A stretch of 64,000 bases of DNA from an uncultured Eubacteriales bacterium (GTDB taxonomy: Bacteria; Bacillota; Clostridia; Oscillospirales; Oscillospiraceae): contig CASFFN010000006.1 in NCBI GenBank assembly GCA_949293985.1, forward strand, positions 1 through 64,000, written 5' to 3'. The notes under the pieces are model-generated. The model searched no databases. It was not told the origin of the DNA and saw only the letters and a list, made by a program, of their open reading frames with translations. Shown piece by piece: positions 17,692-24,238 of this stretch (positions within the stretch are counted from its first letter, which is position 1; every line of letters begins with the position of its first letter). The position numbers and the translations under genes are program-made.

Positions 17692-18105
17692 TCAGCTTTG
17701 GGACTGCTCAATCAAATCTGCCAGGGTGATGCCCTCGAAGAAGCTGTCAATCATGGCGTCCAGCTTGTCCCACATGGGCTTGGTCTGGCAGCAGGTGGAG
17801 CGGGAACAGGCGGCAGGCCCCTGACTGGTGCAGGACACGGCGGCAAGACTCCCCTCCGTCAGCTTGAGAATGCTCCCCACGGTGTACGCCTGGGGAGGAC
17901 GGTTCAGCCGGTAGCCGCCGCCTTTGCCGTGGACCGCGTCCACAAAGCCCGCCTTGGAAAGCACCGTCATAATGGACTCCAGATACTTCTGGGAGATGTT
18001 CTCCGATTCGGCGATTTCCTTGAGGGGAATGTAGCGGCCGCCGCCGTGGAGGGCAAAATGCACCATCACCCGCAGGGCATACCGGCCTTTGGTGGATACA
18101 ATCAT
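17692..18105 (-). CDS. iscR: Rrf2-family Fe-S regulator, IscR-like
   Basis: This 137-residue Rrf2 winged-helix protein starts MIVSTKGRYALRVMVHFA, with recognition helix ISQKYLESIMTVLSKAGFV and wing GKGGGYRLNRPP. It has Cys92, Cys100, Cys105 and Cys106, comparable to the three-Cys [2Fe-2S] ligand set of IscR, so cluster sensing is likely. It is the last gene of the nifS-iscU-iscR operon (3-bp gap), an order reversed from the E. coli iscRSUA arrangement. It probably represses its own operon through the two palindromes at 19759-19813. Other Rrf2 members such as CymR lack these Cys residues. Confidence 0.9.
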   Translation of the reverse strand: MIVSTKGRYALRVMVHFALHGGGRYIPLKEIAESENISQKYLESIMTVLSKAGFVDAVHGKGGGYRLNRPPQAYTVGSILKLTEGSLAAVSCTSQGPAACSRSTCCQTKPMWDKLDAMIDSFFEGITLADLIEQSQS

Positions 18106-18108
18106 GGC

Positions 18109-18537
18109 TTACTCGTGGCAGTGGGGGCAGTCCTCGTCCGGGAACTGGCGCTTGTCATAGGCGATGCCGTTTCTGTCGTAGTAATCCTTGACAGCGGCTT
18201 TGATGGCCTCCTCTGCCAGCACGGAGCAGTGCATCTTGTGGGCGGGCAGTCCGTCCAGAGCCTCTGCCACCGCCTTGTTGGTAAGCCGCAGCGCCTCGTC
18301 AATGGACTTGCCCTTAATCATCTCCGTGGCCATGGAGGAGGTGGCAATGGCGGAGCCGCAGCCGAAGGTCTCGAACTTCACGTCGGTAATCACATTGTCC
18401 TCGACCTTCAGATACATCTTCATAATGTCGCCGCACTTGGCGTTGCCAATCTCTCCTACGCCGTCGGCGTCCTCAATGATACCCACATTCCGGGGGTGGG
18501 TGAAGTGATCCATAACCTTTTCGCTATACAGTGCCAT
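18109..18537 (-). CDS. iscU: Fe-S cluster assembly scaffold, IscU/NifU N-terminal type
   Basis: This 142-residue scaffold has the three conserved Cys (IGNAKCGD, FETFGCGSAIA and KMHCSVLAEEAI), the first followed by the Asp that aids cluster release. It receives sulfur from the cysteine desulfurase encoded 12 bp upstream and builds clusters for transfer to apoproteins. The C-terminal tail DEDCPHCHE adds a CPHC pair not found in E. coli IscU but common in clostridial NifU-like proteins. In this module it has no IscA, HscA/B or ferredoxin partner, which is the minimal NIF-like set typical of anaerobes. Confidence 0.95.
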   Translation of the reverse strand: MALYSEKVMDHFTHPRNVGIIEDADGVGEIGNAKCGDIMKMYLKVEDNVITDVKFETFGCGSAIATSSMATEMIKGKSIDEALRLTNKAVAEALDGLPAHKMHCSVLAEEAIKAAVKDYYDRNGIAYDKRQFPDEDCPHCHE

Positions 18538-18549
18538 TGTACTCTCTCC

Positions 18550-19737
18550 TTATAAAATATACTGTCTTTTTCCGGTTTGCAGATCCCGCCATACGGGGCT
18601 CATATTCCGCAGGGTCTGCACCACCTGGCCGGTGGAGGCGATGATGTGGTCCATTTCCTCCGGGGTGTTGTAGTGGCTCAGGGACAGGCGCAATGAGCCG
18701 TGGGCCACATCGTGCACCCGGCCGATGGCCAGCAGCACATGGCTGGGGTCCAGAGAGCCGGAGGTGCAGGCGGAGCCGGAGGAGGCGGAAATCCCCAGGG
18801 CATCCAGCATCAGAAGCAAGGACTCCCCCTCGATGCCCTCGAAGCAGAAGCTCACATTTCCAGGCAGCCGGTTTACCGGGTCGCCGTTGAGGGCGCAGTG
18901 GGGAATCCGGGAAAGACCGGCGATGAGCTTGTCCCGCAGAGCTGCCACATAGACGGCGTTCTTTTCCATATCCCGGCAGGCGTCCTCCAGAGCTGCGGTC
19001 ATGCCCACGATTCCCGGCAGATTCTCCGTGCCAGCCCGCTTGTTCCGCTCCTGAGCGCCGCCTTCAATCAGGTTCAGAAGGGGAACACCCCGGCGGACAT
19101 ACAGAGCGCCTACGCCCTTGGGGCCGTGGAACTTGTGGGCGGACAGGCTGAGCATATCGATGTTTTCCGCCTTTACATCTATGGGCAGATGCCCCACCGC
19201 CTGAACGGCGTCGGTGTGGAATACCACCCCAGCCTCCTTGCAGATTTTGCCGATCTCGGCGATGGGCAAAACGGAGCCGATTTCGTTGTTGGCGTACATG
19301 GTGGTGACCAGGCAGGTGTCCTCCCGGATGGCGTCCTTCACCTGCCGGGCCTTCACATTGTGCCCCTCGGCAACGGACAAAAGGGTGACCTCGAAGCCCT
19401 CTTTTTCCAGCTTTTTCAGGGTGTGGAGCACGGCGTGGTGCTCAAAAGCCGTGGAAATGATGTGTTTTTTGCCTTTCTTCGCCCCGGTGTAGGCGGCGGA
19501 GAGAATGGCCTGGTTGTCGGATTCGCTGCCGCCGGAGGTAAAGTAAATCTCTCTTGCTTCACAGCCTAAGCACTTGGCCATCCGGCTGCGGGCGTCCTCC
19601 AGAATCTCCTTGGCCTGCTGGCCGATGGTGTGGAGGCTGGAAGGGTTGCCGTAATATGTTTCATAGCAGGGCAGCATGGCTGCCAGTGCGTGTTCGCTGA
19701 TTTTTGTGGTAGCAGCGTTGTCCGCGTAAACTTTCAT
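18550..19737 (-). CDS. nifS: Cysteine desulfurase, NifS/IscS type
   Basis: This 395-residue PLP enzyme removes sulfur from cysteine to give alanine and an enzyme persulfide. It has the N-terminal YADNAATT, the PLP-contacting FEHHAVLH and TDAVQAVGH, the Schiff-base lysine in SLSAHKFHGPKGVG, and the catalytic loop Cys in SSGSACTSGSLDPSHVL. The loop length marks it as group I (NifS/IscS-like). It is first in the operon. AAGGAG is 8 bases before the ATG, and a consensus promoter with twin operators lies just upstream. The tail (DLQTGKRQYIL) is slightly longer than in NifS proteins. Confidence 0.95.
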   Translation of the reverse strand: MKVYADNAATTKISEHALAAMLPCYETYYGNPSSLHTIGQQAKEILEDARSRMAKCLGCEAREIYFTSGGSESDNQAILSAAYTGAKKGKKHIISTAFEHHAVLHTLKKLEKEGFEVTLLSVAEGHNVKARQVKDAIREDTCLVTTMYANNEIGSVLPIAEIGKICKEAGVVFHTDAVQAVGHLPIDVKAENIDMLSLSAHKFHGPKGVGALYVRRGVPLLNLIEGGAQERNKRAGTENLPGIVGMTAALEDACRDMEKNAVYVAALRDKLIAGLSRIPHCALNGDPVNRLPGNVSFCFEGIEGESLLLMLDALGISASSGSACTSGSLDPSHVLLAIGRVHDVAHGSLRLSLSHYNTPEEMDHIIASTGQVVQTLRNMSPVWRDLQTGKRQYIL

Positions 19738-19758
19738 GGTAGATTTCTCCTTCGTTTT

Positions 19759-19813
19759 TACCTATCGAAACCATAGGTAATATAGCACTTCCTACCTACT
19801 TTGTCAATAGGTA
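19759..19813 (-). promoter_or_regulatory. Promoter of nifS-iscU-iscR with two palindromic operators
   Basis: Minus strand TTGACA (19807-19802), 17-bp spacer, TATATT (19784-19779). Two identical palindromes TACCTA-N9-TAGGTA lie at 19793-19813 (covering the -35) and 19759-19779 (just after the -10). Their centres are 34 bp apart. They are the probable IscR binding sites, because the operon encodes its own Rrf2 regulator. Confidence 0.8.
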
Positions 19814-19950
19814 AAAGGGTAGCCCCATCATAAAATTCACCATTTTTCCAAAGAAACCAGCAATGGCCAAAACTATCGACTTTTGCAAGGGTTATGAAAG
19901 GAGATTGTGAGGTATATTAAAGGGGCAGCAAACAAATGGAGGGCAGGGAA

Positions 19951-20919
19951 ATGAAAAAAATTACAAAAACCACGGCGATTCTGCTGGTATGGCTGCTTCT
20001 GCTTATCCCCAGCGTCTACGCCCAGGGGCTGCTGATCCCCGGCGGAGAGCTGATCGGCATCGCTTTGGAGGATCAGCAGGTGACGGTGGCGGCCTTTGAC
20101 AAGGCCTTAGGGCAGGAAGCCCAGGCGGCGGGTCTGAAAATCGGCGACCGGCTGGTGAAGGTGGACAGCCAGACCATCACCTGTATTGAAGATGTGCGCC
20201 AGGCGCTGATTCGCTCCGACGGACAGGTGCGCTTAACCATAGACCGGGGCGGAAAGCAGCTGACCATGAAGCTCACCCCGCAAATCACCCAGCAGGGCCC
20301 CAAGCTGGGACTTTATCTCAAGGAAGGGGTTACGGGCGTGGGCACCGTCACCTGGTACGACCCGGAAACCGGCGCTTTCGGCGCTCTGGGACACGGGGTG
20401 AATTCCGGGGAAGGGCAGCTTCTCGACATCCGCCGGGGCAGTGTGTATGAGGCCACCATACTCTGGATCAACCAGGGCAAGGTGGGCACGCCGGGACAGC
20501 TTATGGGCGCGCTCAATGGAAAAAAGCCCCTGGGCACCATTGTAAAAAATACCAACCAGGGGGTGTTCGGTACTTTGGAACAGCCGGTGCAGGGGGAAGC
20601 TCTGCCGGTGGCCCAGTGGGAGCAGGTGCATACCGGGAAGGCCTCCATCCGCTCCACGGTGGAAAATCAAAAGACCCGGGAATATTCTGTGGAGATTTTG
20701 AAAATCTATCCCGATTCCCGGGAGGAGGGGCGGAACTTCCTGCTGAAAATCACCGATCCGGCGCTGCTGAGTCAGACCGGCGGCATCGTCCAGGGAATGT
20801 CCGGCAGCCCCATCATCCAGGACGGCCGGCTCATCGGCGCGGTGACCCATGTGCTGGTAAACGACCCCACCACGGGCTATGGCATATTTATCGAGAATAT
20901 GCTGGATGCGGCGGAATAG
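19951..20919 (+). CDS. spoIVB: SpoIVB peptidase (S55 family)
   Basis: This 322-residue protein has an N-terminal membrane/signal segment (about 8-24), a PDZ domain (about 35-110) and an S55 serine-protease domain. The protease domain shows GALGHGV (His148), ITDP (Asp269) and GMSGSPIIQDG (Ser284), followed by GAVTHVLVNDPTTGYGIFIENML. SpoIVB is made in the forespore and cuts SpoIVFA, which triggers pro-sigma-K processing. It is about 100 residues shorter than B. subtilis SpoIVB, missing N-terminal sequence. ATG 19951 has GGAGGG 7 bases upstream. TTATG-N16-TATATTA upstream is a weak sigma-G-like match. The next gene is not spo0A, unlike in B. subtilis. Confidence 0.93.
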   Translation: MKKITKTTAILLVWLLLLIPSVYAQGLLIPGGELIGIALEDQQVTVAAFDKALGQEAQAAGLKIGDRLVKVDSQTITCIEDVRQALIRSDGQVRLTIDRGGKQLTMKLTPQITQQGPKLGLYLKEGVTGVGTVTWYDPETGAFGALGHGVNSGEGQLLDIRRGSVYEATILWINQGKVGTPGQLMGALNGKKPLGTIVKNTNQGVFGTLEQPVQGEALPVAQWEQVHTGKASIRSTVENQKTREYSVEILKIYPDSREEGRNFLLKITDPALLSQTGGIVQGMSGSPIIQDGRLIGAVTHVLVNDPTTGYGIFIENMLDAAE

Positions 20920-20920
20920 G

Positions 20921-20944
20921 AAAAGGCAGCTTCGGCTGCCTTAC
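20921..20944 (+). terminator. Hairpin after spoIVB
   Basis: AAGGCAGC-TTCG-GCTGCCTT, a stable UUCG-loop hairpin directly after the stop. It has no U-run, so it may be a weak terminator or an mRNA 3' end stabiliser. Confidence 0.6.
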
Positions 20945-20972
20945 ATAAGGCAGATACGGAGCGCTGTTCTAA

Positions 20973-21133
20973 GGAAACTCTGAATAAATCGTCTGCGGCT
21001 GGAAAGCTTATCTTTTTTGCCAGCCCGTCAGGATGTAAAATTGGGAATACATCCAGTATTCCCCAATTTCCCATCCTTTGGTCTGACAAAAAATCTCTCG
21101 CTGCCAGCACTTTGGCAGAAAGACTGATGAATT
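20973..21133. mobile_element. MITE-like element, copy C (right end decayed)
   Basis: The left end GGAAACTCTGAATAAATCG is preceded by CTAA (20969-20972), as in copy B. The central hairpin is 21031-21050 with 21056-21076. The right terminal repeat is no longer recognisable, so the end is placed by analogy with the 161-bp length of copies A and B. It lies between spoIVB and the promoter of the FHA-kinase cluster. Confidence 0.7.
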
Positions 21134-21143
21134 GTAAAAATAC

Positions 21144-21177
21144 TTGCTATTATTTGGGGGATATGCTATGCTATAAT
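21144..21177 (+). promoter_or_regulatory. Candidate promoter of the FHA-PP2C-protease-kinase cluster
   Basis: TTGCTA, 17-bp spacer, TATGCT, overlapped by a perfect TATAAT at 21172-21177. It starts about 10 bp after MITE copy C and about 100 bp before the FHA gene. Confidence 0.5.
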
Positions 21178-21274
21178 AAGCGAGAGGTATATGTGCTGGT
21201 AGAATAGAGAATTTCGGGGGGTATTTACTGATGTTGAATCCCGAAATCAAAAAACAAGCAGGAGGAAAATGACC

Positions 21275-21865
21275 ATGGAAATCAAAAATCAACCCACCCA
21301 GTGCCCCAACGGCCACTATTATAATGCGGCACTCCACAATACCTGCCCCATCTGCGCCCAGGCCGGCGGCGTACCACCTACGGAACCCTTTGCCAATCCG
21401 GGGGGTGTAGGGGGCTTCCCCAAGACGGAAGCGCCCGTTCCCACATTTGTTCCCGCCGGAACGGGGGAAGTTACTCCCTTCCAGCCCACCACCATCGGGG
21501 GTGATTTGCGGGGAGAAGGCGTCACCGATCCGGTAGTGGGCTGGCTGGTGTGTACGGAAGGCCCCATGCGGGGCAATGACTATCGCCTCCACGGAGGTTA
21601 TAACTACATAGGAAGGGAGCTGGGGGATGTGCGGATTCCCGGAGATACCCAGATTTCCCGCCAGAACCACGCCATGATTGCCTATGACGACACGGAGTCC
21701 ATTTTCTATGTGGGCCCCTCTGCCGGGCGGAATCTCATCAAGGTCAACGGAAAGACCGTCCTAAACCCGGTGGAGATTCACAATTACGATGTGATTTCCA
21801 TTGGCACAACCAAGCTGATTTTTGTTGCTCTTTGCGGCGAGAACTTCGACTGGAAGCGGGGCTGA
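21275..21865 (+). CDS. FHA-domain protein with N-terminal zinc-ribbon-like motif
   Basis: This 196-residue soluble protein begins with CPNGHYYNAALHNTCPIC, a CxxxH/CxxC metal-binding knuckle. A Pro/Thr/Gly-rich linker follows (about 35-85), then an FHA phosphothreonine-binding domain (about 88-185) with the GRELGDVRI strand, ISRQNHAMIAYD (S/H motif) and VNGKTVLNP. Threonines in the linker are plausible targets of the kinase encoded 3 kb downstream. The ATG at 21275 has a better AGGAGG spacing (9 bases) than the ATG two codons before. It is first in a tight four-gene cluster. The GC and codon use are like the surroundings. Confidence 0.88.
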   Translation: MEIKNQPTQCPNGHYYNAALHNTCPICAQAGGVPPTEPFANPGGVGGFPKTEAPVPTFVPAGTGEVTPFQPTTIGGDLRGEGVTDPVVGWLVCTEGPMRGNDYRLHGGYNYIGRELGDVRIPGDTQISRQNHAMIAYDDTESIFYVGPSAGRNLIKVNGKTVLNPVEIHNYDVISIGTTKLIFVALCGENFDWKRG

Positions 21866-21869
21866 TGCC

Positions 21870-22763
21870 ATGAAGATGCTGACGACCATGGTGTTGGTTC
21901 CATCCTGGCCATTGGTGGCGGCAGCCTTGGCAGTGGGACTGGCTGTGGGGATTCTGGCGGCGCTGCTTTTGTCCCGAGTCAGGAAGCGGCGCAAAGCCGC
22001 TCCGGCTCAGCCCATGCCCCTGGCGGTTCCCCTGGTGGGCAGGCTCCATGCCCAGGGACAACGGCAGAGCCAGCAGGACTGTTTTTCCGTGTCCCCGGAA
22101 GACCTGTATCCCACCCACGGCCTGCTGGCGGCGGTGGCGGACGGCATGGGAGGTCTGGAGAACGGCGATGCAGTGAGCCAGACGGCGGTGTCTGCGGTGA
22201 TGAACGGCTTTTACGCCCAGCCGGAGGAGGAGCCCCGGCACAAGCTGCTGCGGCTGCTGACAGAGGCGAATCAGGCGGTAAACCGGATGCTGGGGCCGGA
22301 GAATCTGGGCAGCAGCGGAAGCACGCTGGTGCTGGGCCTGGTACAGGAGGAGCGGTTTTACTTTCTGTCCGTGGGGGACAGCCGGATCTGCCTGTTCCGG
22401 GACGGAAGCCTTCTGCAGCTGAACCGGGCCCACGATTACCGCTGCCGGTTGGAGCTGAACGCCGTCAACGGAGAAGGAACCCTGGAGGAGGCCCGGAACC
22501 ATCCCAAGGCGGCGGGACTGACCAGCTATCTGGGAATGGGACAGCTGGCCCAGGTGGATCTGCCGGAGGATTTTGTGGCCATCCGCCCCGGCGACCGCTT
22601 TGTACTCATGAGCGACGGCGTTTACAATGCCCTTACCACCCTGGAATTGGAGCGGTACCTGAGCCTCCCGGCCCAGGAGGCGGCGGAATCCATCGGGAAG
22701 GCCATTGCGGAAAAGGCCTGGCCCGGACAGGACAACTACACGGCCGTGATTTTGCAGTGCTGA
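21870..22763 (+). CDS. PP2C-type Ser/Thr phosphatase, membrane-anchored
   Basis: This 297-residue protein has one N-terminal transmembrane helix (about 13-35) followed by RVRKRRK, which places the catalytic domain in the cytoplasm. PP2C motifs are present: an SQQD variant of the first metal-binding motif (canonical NQD), VADGMGG, GSSGSTLV, FLSVGDSRICLF, DRFVLMSDGV and the final DNYTAVIL. All metal-binding Asp residues I can identify are kept. It probably removes phosphate placed by the neighbouring kinase. The start ATG is 4 bp after the FHA stop with only a weak ribosome site, so coupling to the FHA gene is likely. Confidence 0.9.
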   Translation: MKMLTTMVLVPSWPLVAAALAVGLAVGILAALLLSRVRKRRKAAPAQPMPLAVPLVGRLHAQGQRQSQQDCFSVSPEDLYPTHGLLAAVADGMGGLENGDAVSQTAVSAVMNGFYAQPEEEPRHKLLRLLTEANQAVNRMLGPENLGSSGSTLVLGLVQEERFYFLSVGDSRICLFRDGSLLQLNRAHDYRCRLELNAVNGEGTLEEARNHPKAAGLTSYLGMGQLAQVDLPEDFVAIRPGDRFVLMSDGVYNALTTLELERYLSLPAQEAAESIGKAIAEKAWPGQDNYTAVILQC

Positions 22764-22861
22764 GGCGCTGCGGCCTATATTTGCAAAAGGCGAATGTGGG
22801 CTTTGGGAACAAATCCATAGCAGGAGCTGTGGAGACAGAAGAAAAGAAGGGAGCATTTGCC

Positions 22862-24235
22862 ATGAAAAGAGCAATGGCTATTTTTCTTGTTGTGCTTTGC
22901 CTGACGCTGCCGGCGCAGGTTATGGCTGCGGGGGAGGCTCAGGCGCCGGCCCAGGCGGCCAACGGTGTGGTACAGGTGTATGCGGAAACCACCCTGTCCG
23001 ACGGCACCGTCCACGCAGGCGTGGGGTCTGCCTTTGGCGTGGGGAAAGTGGGAGAGCAGACGGATATTTTTATAACCAACCGCCATGTGGTGACGGCGGC
23101 CAACCAGGACGGCAGTCTGACCCAGTCCCAGCGGGTGTATCTGATGCTGGAGGAAAATTCCTTTTCCACCACCATTCGGGCGGTGGAATCGGAGGGCCAG
23201 CTGTATACCACCGATGACCTGCCCCCCATTTATGACATCAAAACCGACCGGATGATTGCGTGTAAAGTGCGCTACATCTCCGAGGACTACGACTTTGCTA
23301 TTCTGCAGGCCACGGAGCCGGTACCGGGGCGGGTGGCTCTGGAGCTGGCTGCGGGTGCGGAGACCCTGGGGGTAGGACAGCAGATTTACGCCCTGGGCTT
23401 TCCTGCCCTGAGTGATGATGTGTCCACCGCTACCGGCTGGGAATTTTCCGGAAACTATTACCAGCAGCTGCCAATCTATACCTACACCCAAAGCTACAAT
23501 TCCCGGGTCAGCGACGTGACTGTGACCACCGGCGTGATTTCCCGGTTCACCACCATGGTCTCCGAGGGCGATGTGCAGGTGATCCAGCACGATGCCACCA
23601 TCCACGGCGGAAACTCCGGCGGTCCCCTCATCGGCCCGGACGGCAAGGTGGTGGGCATCAACACCTACTCTGCAACCAACACGGAGAGCCTGAACTACGC
23701 CATCTACATCGATTATGTGCGCCAGACGCTGGATGAGCTGCACATCCCGTATAATGTCCGCAGCAGCTGGGGCTGGATTGCCGCTGTGGCGGCCGCTCTG
23801 GTGGCGGTGGGCGCAGGTGTCTGGTTTGTCCTGCGGAAAAAGGGGACTGCCAAGCCCCGTGCCGCAGCGCCGGTGTACCAGCCTCCCCAGCCCCAGAATA
23901 TCCCGGGGGACAGCAGGTTCCGGATTCAGGGCGTGTCCGGGTACTTTGCGGGGAAGCGCTTTGCGGTCAACGGTGTGGTACGCCTGGGCCGGGACCCGCA
24001 GCTGAACCAACTGGTATATCCCCAGGAAGTGAAGGGCATCAGCCGGGTCCACTGTGAGCTGACGGTGGTGGAGGGAAAACTCTACCTGAAGGATGTTGGC
24101 TCCAGCTACGGCACCTACCTGGGAAGCGGCCAGCGGCTGGCGGCAAATCAGGCGGTGGAGCTGAGGCCGGGAGACCGATTCAGTCTGGCCTCCCAGCAGG
24201 AGACCTTTGTGATTGATGTGAAGGGAGGCGCTTAA
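22862..24235 (+). CDS. Exported trypsin-like protease with transmembrane helix and cytoplasmic FHA domain
   Basis: This 457-residue protein has, in order, a signal peptide (1-22), a trypsin-like serine protease domain (about 30-295), a transmembrane helix (about 304-324), a basic Pro-rich linker, and an FHA domain (about 366-455). The protease catalytic triad is readable as NRHVV (His75), DYDFAI (Asp144) and HGGNSGGP (Ser252). The FHA domain has RLGRDP, ISRVHCEL and SYGTYL, all the usual phosphothreonine contacts. The topology puts the protease outside and the FHA domain inside. AAGGGAG is 8 bases before ATG 22862; the longer open frame lacks a site. It could pass phosphorylation state to an external protease or the reverse. 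Confidence 0.9.
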   Translation: MKRAMAIFLVVLCLTLPAQVMAAGEAQAPAQAANGVVQVYAETTLSDGTVHAGVGSAFGVGKVGEQTDIFITNRHVVTAANQDGSLTQSQRVYLMLEENSFSTTIRAVESEGQLYTTDDLPPIYDIKTDRMIACKVRYISEDYDFAILQATEPVPGRVALELAAGAETLGVGQQIYALGFPALSDDVSTATGWEFSGNYYQQLPIYTYTQSYNSRVSDVTVTTGVISRFTTMVSEGDVQVIQHDATIHGGNSGGPLIGPDGKVVGINTYSATNTESLNYAIYIDYVRQTLDELHIPYNVRSSWGWIAAVAAALVAVGAGVWFVLRKKGTAKPRAAAPVYQPPQPQNIPGDSRFRIQGVSGYFAGKRFAVNGVVRLGRDPQLNQLVYPQEVKGISRVHCELTVVEGKLYLKDVGSSYGTYLGSGQRLAANQAVELRPGDRFSLASQQETFVIDVKGGA

Positions 24236-24238
24236 GCC

